From contig NZ_MPDJ01000004.1 in NCBI RefSeq assembly GCF_001881565.1, forward strand, positions 412,272 to 476,271: a DNA stretch of 64,000 bases, in the 5' to 3' direction. This document shows positions 1 to 8,188 of the stretch, piece by piece. Source of the DNA: Eisenbergiella tayi. GTDB taxonomy: Bacteria > Bacillota > Clostridia > Lachnospirales > Lachnospiraceae. The notes beneath the pieces are model-generated. The model was not told the origin of the DNA and made no database searches. It was given only the letters and a program-made list of their open reading frames with translations. The translations under genes were made by a program, and so were the position numbers. Position 1 is the first letter of the stretch; each line of letters starts with the position of its first letter.

Positions 1-170
1 CGCCGGTCCTTAGGCTGCGTCCTTTGCAGCCTTAGTACCGCTGCGAATTTATCCGAGCGAGAGCGTGCCTGCACAGGAACCTTGCAAGGCGGCGGCTCCT
101 GCAGAGAGAACGGGGCGCAGGGCGGGCACTCTCTCAGGGCACACGGCTCCGCGGGAACATTCTACGGGAC
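1..170 (+). repeat. Partial third copy of the core-plus-palindrome element
   Basis: Bases 1-79 align without gaps to positions 19569-19647 of the copy at 19.4 kb, including the hairpin CTTAGGCTG/CAGCCTTAG and a GAGA tetraloop at about 59-62. The 3' end of this core is more diverged than in the other two copies. From base 80 a G-rich arm begins. Its first 17 or so bases (CCTTGCAAGGCGGCGGC) resemble the right arm of the 19.4 kb copy, and it then differs. The left arm lies outside the window, so neither the palindrome nor the right end can be confirmed; the end given is approximate. It sits directly upstream of the XRE regulator promoter. Confidence 0.75.
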
Positions 171-208
171 CCACCGTAAAAATTTACCTGGAATTTATCC
201 TTACAGCA

Positions 209-236
209 TTGACATTTAACAGGATTTCAGTATAAT
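209..236 (+). promoter_or_regulatory. Promoter of the XRE/potABCD region
   Basis: A -35 box TTGACA (209-214) and a -10 box TATAAT (231-236) are separated by 16 bases. Both hexamers are perfect sigma-A matches. The start of transcription would lie around 243, upstream of the regulator start codon at 313. Confidence 0.8.
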
Positions 237-251
237 GGGTATCAGCGTCTT

Positions 252-278
252 GTTTAGTGTCAGTAAACTTTAAGTTTA
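252..278. promoter_or_regulatory. Candidate operator for the XRE/cupin regulator
   Basis: A perfect palindrome TAAACTT-T-AAGTTTA occupies 264-278, just downstream of the expected transcription start. A further GTTTA half-site lies at 252-256, giving GTTTA..TAAAC..GTTTA. The position fits autorepression by the adjacent helix-turn-helix protein. That link is inference. Confidence 0.5.
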
Positions 279-312
279 TTATATGTTCTTTTCAGGAAAG
301 GCCGGTTACCAT

Positions 313-852
313 ATGAATATAGGAAACAAATTAAAGGAGCTCCGAGTCCAGAAGGGGCTGACCCAGGAAGAGCTTGCCGACAGGGCAGAGCTTTCCAAAG
401 GCTTTATTTCCCAGCTGGAAAGGGATCTCACCTCTCCTTCCATCGCCACCCTGGTAGATATCCTCCAGGTGCTGGGCACGGATCTCAATGAATTTTTCAG
501 TGAGAAAACAGAGGAACAGATCGTCTTCTCATCTTCCGATTATTTTGAAAAGACGGATGAAGCCTGCAGGAACAGAACGGAATGGATCATCCCCAATGCC
601 CAGAAAAACATTATGGAGCCCATCCGGCTCACCCTGGAACCGGGAGGTTCCACCTATCCGGACAATCCTCATGAAGGAGAGGAATTCGGTTATATATTGA
701 GCGGAAGCGTAACCATCCACATAGGGAAACGGGCCATACGCGCCAAAAAGGGGGAATCCTTTTATTTTACCCCGAATTCCACCCATTACCTCACCGCTAA
801 CGAAAAAACCGGCGCTTCCCTTATCTGGGTAAGCAGCCCGCCCAGTTTTTAA
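313..852 (+). CDS. XRE-family regulator with C-terminal cupin domain
   Basis: A 179-residue DNA-binding regulator. Residues about 1-60 form an XRE helix-turn-helix (IGNKLKELRVQKGLTQEEL), and residues about 105-175 form a small cupin fold (HEGEEFGYILSG). This layout is that of the PuuR-like regulators often found beside polyamine uptake and catabolism genes. The ATG at 313 was chosen over an in-frame ATG at 283 because the HTH begins there and GGAAAGG precedes it. It lies 60 bases upstream of potA on the same strand, so it probably senses a polyamine or related ligand and controls potABCD. The ligand is inferred from context only. Confidence 0.85.
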   Translation: MNIGNKLKELRVQKGLTQEELADRAELSKGFISQLERDLTSPSIATLVDILQVLGTDLNEFFSEKTEEQIVFSSSDYFEKTDEACRNRTEWIIPNAQKNIMEPIRLTLEPGGSTYPDNPHEGEEFGYILSGSVTIHIGKRAIRAKKGESFYFTPNSTHYLTANEKTGASLIWVSSPPSF

Positions 853-912
853 GACAGGTTCGCCTGCCTTCCACTATTCACCTACCGCAGAGCGGAGAAA
901 CGGAGCAAGCAT

Positions 913-1986
913 ATGAGCAACAGGCTGATTGATTTACAGCATATTTCAAAATCTTTTGGTTCTTCCCTTATTCTGGACGATATGAATCTTTATATCCGGG
1001 AAAATGAGTTTTTGACTCTGCTGGGCCCGAGCGGATGCGGAAAAACCACGACTCTGCGGATTATCGGAGGCTTTGAGACACCGGATAAGGGGCAGGTTCT
1101 GTTTGATGGGAAGGATATTACCAATCTTCCCCCGAATAAACGGCAGCTGAATACTGTTTTTCAGAAATATGCCCTTTTTACCCATATGGACATTGCGGAG
1201 AATATCGCCTTCGGCCTGAAAATAAAGGGAAAAAGCAAGTCCTATATCAACGATAAAATTAAATATGCCCTGAAGCTGGTAAACCTGGACGGCTATGAAA
1301 AGCGCATGCCTGATTCCCTGAGCGGCGGACAGCAGCAGCGTGTCGCCATCGCAAGGGCCATTGTCAATGAACCCAAGGTCCTTCTCCTGGATGAGCCTCT
1401 GGGCGCTCTGGATCTGAAGCTGCGGCAGGATATGCAGTACGAGCTTATCCGCCTGAAGAACGAGTTGGGAATCACTTTTATCTATGTGACCCACGATCAG
1501 GAAGAAGCCCTCACCATGTCGGACACCATCGTCGTCATGAACCAGGGATATATCCAGCAGATCGGCACGCCGGAAGACATTTACAATGAGCCGGAAAATG
1601 CTTTCGTGGCAGATTTTATCGGTGACAGCAATATTTTTGATGCAGTGATGATCCAGGATAAGCTGGTGAAGATACTGGATGCAACTTTCCCCTGTGTGGA
1701 CACGGGCTTTGGAACCAACAAGCCTGTCGATGCGGTTATCCGTCCTGAGGATGTGGAGCTTGTGTCCCCGGAAGACGGCCTTATCCGCGGAGTGGTTACC
1801 CACCTGATCTTCAAGGGCGTCCATTATGAAATGGAGGTTACCGCCAATGGTTTCGAATGGCTGGTACACTCCACCGGCATGTATCCTGTAGGCACTCCGG
1901 TAGGCATTAAGGTGGATCCGTTCAATATCCAGATCATGCACAAGCCGGAATCTGAGGATGAGGAGGCCACAGCCATTGATGAATAA
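913..1986 (+). CDS. potA: Spermidine/putrescine ABC transporter ATP-binding protein
   Basis: ATPase subunit (357 aa) of a polyamine importer, acting on the inner face of the membrane with PotB and PotC. Walker A GPSGCGKT is at about residues 38-45, followed by the signature LSGGQQQR, Walker B LLLDEPLGALD and the switch histidine in VTHDQEEA. The C-terminal 120 residues form the TOBE-like regulatory domain typical of PotA/MalK proteins. Length is normal for the family. It is the first gene of a tight four-gene operon, and its 3' end overlaps the potB start. Confidence 0.93.
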   Translation: MSNRLIDLQHISKSFGSSLILDDMNLYIRENEFLTLLGPSGCGKTTTLRIIGGFETPDKGQVLFDGKDITNLPPNKRQLNTVFQKYALFTHMDIAENIAFGLKIKGKSKSYINDKIKYALKLVNLDGYEKRMPDSLSGGQQQRVAIARAIVNEPKVLLLDEPLGALDLKLRQDMQYELIRLKNELGITFIYVTHDQEEALTMSDTIVVMNQGYIQQIGTPEDIYNEPENAFVADFIGDSNIFDAVMIQDKLVKILDATFPCVDTGFGTNKPVDAVIRPEDVELVSPEDGLIRGVVTHLIFKGVHYEMEVTANGFEWLVHSTGMYPVGTPVGIKVDPFNIQIMHKPESEDEEATAIDE

Positions 1987-2803
1987 TAAAAAATACAGGC
2001 ATTTGCTGTCAGGGCCCTACATATTCTGGTCTGTCGCTTTTATCATTATCCCGCTGTGCATGGTTTTTTACTATGGACTCACGGATAAAACCGGCGCATT
2101 CACCCTGGCCAATGTTGCGGCAATCTCCAGCGCGGAGCATTCCAAAGCTTTATGGCTTTCCATCGCCCTGTCGCTTATCAGTACATTGATTTGCTTTCTG
2201 CTGGCCTATCCTCTTGCCATGATTCTGGCCAATATGAATGTGAACCAGCACAGCTTTATTGTTCTGATATTTATTCTTCCCATGTGGATGAATTTTCTTC
2301 TCAGAACCCTTGCATGGCAGACGCTGCTGGAAAAAACGGGAGTGATTAACTCCATTCTCGCCTTTCTGCATCTGCCTTCGCTGAATATTATCAATACCCC
2401 GGCAGCCATCGTACTGGGCATGGTATATAATTTTCTGCCCTTCATGGTGCTTCCGATTTATAATGTCCTGGTAAAAATTGATCCGAACGTGGTAAATGCG
2501 GCAAGGGATTTAGGCGCCAACGGCCTGCAGACCTTCCTGCGCGTCACCTTTCCTTTAAGCCTTCCCGGCGTAATCAGCGGCATTACCATGGTTTTTGTCC
2601 CTGCTCTGACAACCTTCGTCATCAGCAACCTGCTGGGAGGCAGCAAGATCCTCCTCATCGGCAATGTCATTGAGCAGGAATTCACACAGGCAAGCAACTG
2701 GCACCTGGGCAGCGGTCTTTCCATCGTATTAATGATATTCATTATCCTTAATATGATTATCACCTCTGTCTTTGATAAAGAAGGGGAGGGCCAGACCTTA
2801 TGA
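1979..2803 (+). CDS. potB: Spermidine/putrescine ABC transporter permease PotB
   Basis: Membrane permease (274 aa) with about six hydrophobic segments and the binding-protein-dependent transport loop around AARDLGANGLQTFLRVTFPLSLPG, which contacts the ATPase. The ATG at 1979 is preferred over an in-frame ATG at 1958 because AGGAGG lies at 1961-1966. With this start it overlaps the potA end by 8 bases, which suggests translational coupling. It pairs with PotC to form the channel for a polyamine delivered by PotD. Confidence 0.9.
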   Translation: MNNKKYRHLLSGPYIFWSVAFIIIPLCMVFYYGLTDKTGAFTLANVAAISSAEHSKALWLSIALSLISTLICFLLAYPLAMILANMNVNQHSFIVLIFILPMWMNFLLRTLAWQTLLEKTGVINSILAFLHLPSLNIINTPAAIVLGMVYNFLPFMVLPIYNVLVKIDPNVVNAARDLGANGLQTFLRVTFPLSLPGVISGITMVFVPALTTFVISNLLGGSKILLIGNVIEQEFTQASNWHLGSGLSIVLMIFIILNMIITSVFDKEGEGQTL

Positions 2804-3582
2804 AAACAAGACAAACCCTTTTACAGAAAATATATATCGGCCTTATTTTTGTCTTCCTTTACGCTCCCATCGTCACATTGATGGTCCTGTCCTTCAATGC
2901 CAGCCGTACCCGGGCCAAGTGGGGAGGCTTCACGCTGAAATGGTACTCCGAGCTTTTCCAAAACAGCATCATTCTGGAAGCTCTTTACAACACGCTGCTC
3001 ATCGCTTTTTTATCATCGGCCATAGCCACTGTGATAGGAACTATCGCCTGTATCGCCATCAATGGAATGAAAAAAAGGAACCGGGCCATCATGATGGGAA
3101 TTACCAATATCCCCATGCTGAATGCGGAAATTGTAACCGGTATTTCGCTGATGCTGCTGTTTATCAGCCTGGGAGTACGGTTTGGGTTCGGCACGATCCT
3201 GCTGTCCCATATCACCTTTAATATTCCTTATGTCATTTTAAGCATCATGCCCCGTATGAAACAGCTCAATCCCAGTACCTTTGAAGCCGCCATGGATTTG
3301 GGCGCATCCCGGATTAAAGCCTTCTTCAAGGTTGTTTTCCCAGATCTGCTGCCTGGCATCCTCTCCGGATTCCTCATGGCCTTCACCATGTCCCTGGATG
3401 ATTTTATCATCACCCACTTTACGAAGGGCCCCGGTATCGATACCTTATCTACCAAGATATATACCGAGGTCAAAAAAGGGATAAAACCGGAAATGTATGC
3501 CCTTTCCACAATTATTTTTGTCACTGTACTCATTCTGCTTTTACTCGTAAATAAAGCTCCGGTCAAACAGGACAAAGAATAG
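2800..3582 (+). CDS. potC: Spermidine/putrescine ABC transporter permease PotC
   Basis: Second permease (260 aa), with an N-terminal membrane segment (IGLIFVFLYAPIVTLMVLS) and the EAA-type loop around EAAMDLGASRIKAFFKVVFPDLLPG. The sequence MSLDDFIITHF is characteristic of PotC proteins. Its ATG overlaps the potB stop as ATGA (2800-2803), a classic coupled junction. Confidence 0.92.
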   Translation: MKTRQTLLQKIYIGLIFVFLYAPIVTLMVLSFNASRTRAKWGGFTLKWYSELFQNSIILEALYNTLLIAFLSSAIATVIGTIACIAINGMKKRNRAIMMGITNIPMLNAEIVTGISLMLLFISLGVRFGFGTILLSHITFNIPYVILSIMPRMKQLNPSTFEAAMDLGASRIKAFFKVVFPDLLPGILSGFLMAFTMSLDDFIITHFTKGPGIDTLSTKIYTEVKKGIKPEMYALSTIIFVTVLILLLLVNKAPVKQDKE

Positions 3583-3614
3583 GCCGGCACCAACTACTAT
3601 GAGGAGGAAACCAA

Positions 3615-4676
3615 ATGAAAAAATGTCTTTCACTGCTGCTTGCGCTGTCCCTGGCTGTTCTTCCCCTTACAGCCTGCGGATCCGCCTCCGCCGCTTCCAA
3701 CGGAGAGGTTGTCGTTTATAACTGGGGAGAATATATCGATCCGGAGACTATCTCCATGTTCGAAGAGGAAACCGGCATCAAGGTTATTTATGATGAATTT
3801 GAAACCAACGAAATCATGTATCCCAAAATCGAAGCCGGGGCTTCCAAATATGATGTTGTCTGCCCTTCCGATTATATGATCCAGAAAATGATTGAAAATG
3901 ATCTGCTGGCAGAACTGAACTACGACAACATTCCCAATGCGAAAAAAAATATCGGCGAACAGTACTGGGAACAGTCAAAGCAGTTCGATCCGGAGAACAA
4001 ATATTCCGTACCTTACTGCTGGGGAACCGTTGGAATTCTGTACAATAAGACTATGGTTGACGATCCCGTGGACAGCTGGTCCATTCTCTGGAATGAAAAA
4101 TATCAGGATAATATACTGATGCAGGATTCCGTACGTGACGCATTTATGGTTGCCTTAAAACTGAACGGATACTCCATGAATTCCACCAATCCCGATGAAC
4201 TGAACGCGGCCAGGGATTCCCTCATCGCACAGAAGCCTCTTGTACAGGCCTATGTCATCGATCAGGTCAGAGATAAAATGATCGGCAATGAAGCGGCTAT
4301 CGGCGTCATTTATTCCGGAGAGGCCATTTATACCCAGCGTGAAAACCCGGATCTGGAATATGTCGTTCCCAAGGAAGGAACCAATGTCTGGATCGATTCC
4401 TGGGTAATCACCAAAAATGCGCCTAATATGGAAAATGCAGAAAAATTCATTGATTTTATGTGCCGTCCTGAAATCGCCCTGAAGAATTTTGAGTATATCA
4501 CCTATTCCACTCCCAATGATGCCGCAAGGGATTTGATAGAGGACGAAGATATCCGGAATTCCAAAATTGCGTTCCCTAACCTGGACGAATACAATAATCT
4601 GGAAACCTTCACCTATTTGGGTGATGATGCGGATTCCCTCTACAACGAGTTATGGAAAGAAGTAAAATCCAGCTGA
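3615..4676 (+). CDS. potD: Polyamine-binding lipoprotein PotD
   Basis: Extracytoplasmic solute-binding protein (353 aa). It starts with a lipoprotein signal whose lipobox is LTAC, with the acylated cysteine at about residue 21. The mature N terminus VVVYNWGEYIDPETISMFEEETG is typical of spermidine/putrescine receptors. AGGAGG (3602-3607) precedes the start. It is the last gene of the operon and is followed by a strong terminator. Spermidine versus putrescine preference cannot be judged by eye. Confidence 0.92.
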   Translation: MKKCLSLLLALSLAVLPLTACGSASAASNGEVVVYNWGEYIDPETISMFEEETGIKVIYDEFETNEIMYPKIEAGASKYDVVCPSDYMIQKMIENDLLAELNYDNIPNAKKNIGEQYWEQSKQFDPENKYSVPYCWGTVGILYNKTMVDDPVDSWSILWNEKYQDNILMQDSVRDAFMVALKLNGYSMNSTNPDELNAARDSLIAQKPLVQAYVIDQVRDKMIGNEAAIGVIYSGEAIYTQRENPDLEYVVPKEGTNVWIDSWVITKNAPNMENAEKFIDFMCRPEIALKNFEYITYSTPNDAARDLIEDEDIRNSKIAFPNLDEYNNLETFTYLGDDADSLYNELWKEVKSS

Positions 4677-4695
4677 TATTGCATACAGAACGATA

Positions 4696-4740
4696 AAGCG
4701 GAAGCTCTCCCGGTTTCATCCGGAGGCTTCCGCTTTTTTT
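4696..4740 (+). terminator. Terminator of potABCD
   Basis: A stem AAGCGGAAGC (4696-4705) / GCTTCCGCTT (4726-4735), with additional internal pairing, is followed by a run of T. It ends the polyamine operon before the convergent gene at 4771. Confidence 0.85.
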
Positions 4741-4770
4741 GAACTTTTACTCTTTTCTGTCCGGGAAGGA

Positions 4771-5412
4771 TTATCCTAATCCGAACAGCTGAAGAACCTG
4801 GGCGTTGATCGTTCCGTCCGCCGCAAGCCCGTATTTTGTCTGGAACTGAAACAGGGCCGCCTGCGTCTGGGCATCATATACCCCGGTAGGACTGCAGCTG
4901 CTGCCATAAAAATTGAGCAGATTCTGGACCTGCAGAATTGTATCCGCTGTCAAAGCCGGAGCCGTCAGCGGTACGCCTGCTGTCCCCTGATTGCTGAGCG
5001 CTGCCTGCTGATTCAAGAGAGCCGCCTGCTGGCTGTAGGCCGCCGCCTGAAGGGCCGCCGCATAAGCCTGCTGGGCCGCTGTCAGCGCAGCCTGGGCCTG
5101 AACCACTGCCTGTGACGCCGCCTGAAGCTGTACATCCAGGTTCTGTCTGGCTGCCTCAAGAGACTGTTGGCGGGCCACTGCCTGAGTCAGCTGCTGGTTT
5201 GCCATCGCCACCATCTGCTCCCATCCTCCCGCCGGCACAGGTACGCCGGTTCCGGCATTCGCCGCCGTATTATAAGGATACTCACCATTTATAAGCAGCT
5301 GGTAATAATAATCTTCCGTCGTCTGGTTCTCCGCTGCTTTTACCTCCCGGGCGGGCAGCAGAAAAACAAGAATACCTGCTGCCAGACATGTCAGAAATAT
5401 CTTTTTATTCAT
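4771..5412 (-). CDS. Secreted protein with C-terminal peptidoglycan-binding domain
   Basis: A 213-residue protein. An N-terminal signal peptide (about residues 1-26, ending near VKA) is followed by an alanine/glutamine-rich helical stretch (about 70-145), probably a coiled coil. The last 60 or so residues form a PG_binding_1-type fold (LNFYGSSCSPTGVYDAQTQ). No catalytic domain is visible, so it is more likely a wall-binding structural or accessory protein than a hydrolase. GGAGGACTTGGCCT precedes the ATG. It stands alone between the pot operon and the export locus. Confidence 0.75.
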   Translation of the reverse strand: MNKKIFLTCLAAGILVFLLPAREVKAAENQTTEDYYYQLLINGEYPYNTAANAGTGVPVPAGGWEQMVAMANQQLTQAVARQQSLEAARQNLDVQLQAASQAVVQAQAALTAAQQAYAAALQAAAYSQQAALLNQQAALSNQGTAGVPLTAPALTADTILQVQNLLNFYGSSCSPTGVYDAQTQAALFQFQTKYGLAADGTINAQVLQLFGLG

Positions 5413-5485
5413 AGGCCAAGTCCTCCTCTTGTCCTAATTATAAAGGATAATCCCGGTGAAGTAAACGATATCCGGAGCAGAGGAA

Positions 5486-6178
5486 TTAATTTTCATCCTC
5501 GCTCAGTTCTCCGTCTATGATATGTACGATCCGTCCTGCCGACTTTGCCACATTCAGATCATGGGTGATCATGACAATCGTATGCCCCATGGAATTCAGC
5601 TTTCCGAACAGCTTCAGCACCTCCTGCCCGCTCGCTCTGTCCAAAGCTCCCGTAGGTTCATCCGCCAGCAGAATGGCAGGCTCCCCCACCAGCGCCCTCG
5701 CGATCGAAACCCTCTGTTTCTGCCCTCCCGAAAGCTCGGAGGGCTTATGGCGGAGTCTGTGATCCAGCCCCAGAAGCCGGATAGTATCCATACATTTTTC
5801 TTCCGCTTCACCGGAGGACATGCCTCTCACCACCAGCGGCATGATAATATTCTGAAGAATATTATAGGTGGATATCAGCTGATAATTCTGGAAGATAAAC
5901 CCGATCTCTTTATTTCTTACGTCATTGAGTTCACTCTCTTCCATTTCATGAATCGCATTGCCGTCCAGGAAATATTCGCCGGAATCCGCGATATCCATAC
6001 AGCCTATGATATTCATCAGCGTTGTTTTCCCTGAACCGGAAGGCCCCAAAATTGCCACGAATTCCCCTTTTTTCACCTGAAAGCATACATCCTTCAGCAC
6101 CGGGACCTTTTCTTCTCCCAGCATATAGCCTTTGTTGATATTCTTCATTACAATCATGATTTCGTTGTCGTTTTCCAT
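5486..6178 (-). CDS. MacB/LolD-type ABC transporter ATP-binding protein
   Basis: Cytoplasmic ATPase (230 aa) of the adjoining export system. Walker A GPSGSGKT is at about residues 45-52, followed by LSGGQKQR, Walker B ILLADEPTGALD and the H-loop VMITHD. An in-frame upstream start at 6247 exists, but the ATG at 6178 has AGGGAG just before it and gives the usual family length. It is the last gene of the minus-strand locus that begins at 13174. It should power the FtsX-type permease encoded at 6872-8188. Confidence 0.88.
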   Translation of the reverse strand: MENDNEIMIVMKNINKGYMLGEEKVPVLKDVCFQVKKGEFVAILGPSGSGKTTLMNIIGCMDIADSGEYFLDGNAIHEMEESELNDVRNKEIGFIFQNYQLISTYNILQNIIMPLVVRGMSSGEAEEKCMDTIRLLGLDHRLRHKPSELSGGQKQRVSIARALVGEPAILLADEPTGALDRASGQEVLKLFGKLNSMGHTIVMITHDLNVAKSAGRIVHIIDGELSEDEN

Positions 6179-6231
6179 ATCGGCTCCCTGCCATGTATCT
6201 CCGAACATATACGGAGTATTTACGCATGTCT

Positions 6232-6858
6232 CTATGATACAATCCAAATTTTCAGAATATTATCGGTTCCTTCTTCCAGCAAAACAGCAATGATATTTCC
6301 GGAGGACAGCCGTGAAAATGTAGTCACCACTCCCAGCTTGGTAATCACCTCCGTGCCTACCGGCACCTCAAGGCTCTTTGTCTCTCCCGTGAGGGTATAG
6401 GCCGAAGAATCCATGCCGCCTCCCTGGCGTCCTGTGCTGCCTGCAGCTTGGGTACTGCCCGGAAAGCCGCCCTGTTCAGCCGGCGCAAAGCCTCCCGGTC
6501 CACCCTGATTGTTCTGCCCTGCCTGACCGGGAAACCCGGTCTGATCAATCTGAACGCTGCTTTCCGCCGATTCTTCCTCCTCCGGAGCCGGCATTCCTTT
6601 CCCGTCCCCTCCGGCGGATACCTTCTCTTTTTCTGCCAGGGAAAGCTCCAGATCATTGCCCACAATACTGTCAATCTGAGCATATATAATCTCCTCCTGC
6701 TGTCCCGCAGTAATTTCAATCACGCTCTCCGAAGCATCCGCCTCCTGTTTCTGCCAGAAAAGGATTCCTCCTGCTGCCGTAAGAAGACAGAAGCATACCA
6801 TGCCTGTCACTATTTTTTTCTTCCCTTTTTTCTTCTTTTTCTTACTATTCTGTTCCAT
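6232..6858 (-). CDS. Membrane-anchored protein of the export locus
   Basis: A 208-residue protein with a very lysine-rich N terminus, one membrane segment (TGMVCFCLLTAAGGILFW) and an extracellular part. The extracellular part carries a glycine/glutamine-rich low-complexity stretch in its middle (GGPGGFAPAEQGGFPGS). The C-terminal region, with VPVGTEVITKLGVVTTFS and a final hydrophobic strand, could be a small beta domain. I do not recognise the family. The ATG at 6858 is preferred (AAAGGAG at -14) over 6879. Its place between permease and ATPase genes suggests an accessory subunit of the pump. Confidence 0.7.
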   Translation of the reverse strand: MEQNSKKKKKKGKKKIVTGMVCFCLLTAAGGILFWQKQEADASESVIEITAGQQEEIIYAQIDSIVGNDLELSLAEKEKVSAGGDGKGMPAPEEEESAESSVQIDQTGFPGQAGQNNQGGPGGFAPAEQGGFPGSTQAAGSTGRQGGGMDSSAYTLTGETKSLEVPVGTEVITKLGVVTTFSRLSSGNIIAVLLEEGTDNILKIWIVS

Positions 6859-6871
6859 CGGATTCTCTCCT

Positions 6872-8188
6872 TTATTCATGGTTAAGCGCCGCGACCGGAA
6901 TCAGGCTGGATGCCTGGTACGCCGGATAGAACCCAAAAATCGTACCGGTCAGCACACCAAAGATAAGGGACAGTACCGCTCCTGATACAGAAAGCTCCAC
7001 TCTCACTCCGAAATATTCCAGGGCCGGCGTGATACCCAGCGCAAGCATAACTCCCAGAATGGCACCCACGAGGCTGATACAGCTGGCCTCCATTAAAAAT
7101 TCCGCCAGGATATCCCTTTTGCAGCAGCCGATCGCCTTCAGAATACCGATTTCATTGGTTCTTTCCTTTACGGAAACAAACAGGACATTCATAATGCCAA
7201 GCCCGCCTACAATGAATACGATTACCGCCATGCAGATAAGCAGCATGGTGAGCGTATCGTTGGATTTGGATGCGGCTTCCATCTTGCTTCCCGCGTCAGA
7301 GATGGTAAACTCCGCATTGGGATAGCTTTCCGCCAGAACCTGCTCTATATTGGCAATTATAGTTTCCACCTCATTCACATTTTCTGCAATAACCGTTATT
7401 GTGGGGCTGACACCAGTGCTGGATAAATATTTCACTCCGGTATTATACGGGATATATATGGCGTCATCAGGGCTGATTCCGGAGGCTACGGTTCCCATTT
7501 CACTGATGATTCCGCTGACCTGATAGGGCCGGTTATCAATATAAACCGTACCGTCATAGGCATCATATACACTTCCGAAAACTGTCTTCGCCACATTGGA
7601 GCCCAGAACACAGACTTTCTCCTTATAGGTATTATTCTCATCCGTCAGAAAATCCCCCAATGCCATTTCCAGATTGCTGATTCCGGCATAATTGCTCAGG
7701 ACACCCGCAATGGTATAAGAGGTACTGCTTTCCAGCTCTCCTCCATCCACTGCGGAGGTAGTGGAAAAGCTCATGGTCGTACGGGCGATTCCGGGGACGA
7801 AGGTTTCCAGATCCTCCATATCGGATTCCGAAAGGGTGATCCGTTCCGAATTGCTCTGGCTCTGATCCATCATGAACATTCCTCCTCCGAAGCTGAAGCC
7901 TCCGCTTCCTCCAAAAGCACCTCCCGGCATTCCGCCGCCTCCTCCGGGCATTCCTGATCCGCCTCCGGGCCTGCCGCTGTTTCCCTGATATTCATAGGAT
8001 ATATCAATGGCCCCGGCATTCAGATTTTTAAACTGCTCCGCAACCTCCTCTTTTCCGCCCGTACCGATAGCGATTACCAGCATAATAGTGGCCGCCCCTA
8101 CGATAATCCCCGTTGAGGTAAGAATGACCTTTGATTTGTTGGCTGATAAATTCAGCCAGACAAGCCGCAGTATCTCTGTCACTTTCAT
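6872..8188 (-). CDS. MacB-like FtsX-domain ABC permease
   Basis: Permease (438 aa) with an N-terminal membrane helix (about residues 20-42), a large extracellular MacB_PCD-type domain, and three C-terminal helices around residues 310-430 forming the FtsX domain (GGLGIMNVLFVSVKERTNEIG is diagnostic). A glycine/methionine-rich insert with MPGG repeats lies at about residues 70-105, just after the first helix; this is unusual for MacB proteins. It overlaps the adaptor gene at 8185 by 4 bases (ATGA), so the two are probably coupled. The substrate is unknown. Confidence 0.88.
   Translation of the reverse strand: MKVTEILRLVWLNLSANKSKVILTSTGIIVGAATIMLVIAIGTGGKEEVAEQFKNLNAGAIDISYEYQGNSGRPGGGSGMPGGGGGMPGGAFGGSGGFSFGGGMFMMDQSQSNSERITLSESDMEDLETFVPGIARTTMSFSTTSAVDGGELESSTSYTIAGVLSNYAGISNLEMALGDFLTDENNTYKEKVCVLGSNVAKTVFGSVYDAYDGTVYIDNRPYQVSGIISEMGTVASGISPDDAIYIPYNTGVKYLSSTGVSPTITVIAENVNEVETIIANIEQVLAESYPNAEFTISDAGSKMEAASKSNDTLTMLLICMAVIVFIVGGLGIMNVLFVSVKERTNEIGILKAIGCCKRDILAEFLMEASCISLVGAILGVMLALGITPALEYFGVRVELSVSGAVLSLIFGVLTGTIFGFYPAYQASSLIPVAALNHE

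Noticed and set aside
7870..7990. CRISPR-like or satellite repeat in the permease gene
   Set aside because: The repetition is in-frame MPGG/GGSGG low-complexity coding sequence, without spacers.
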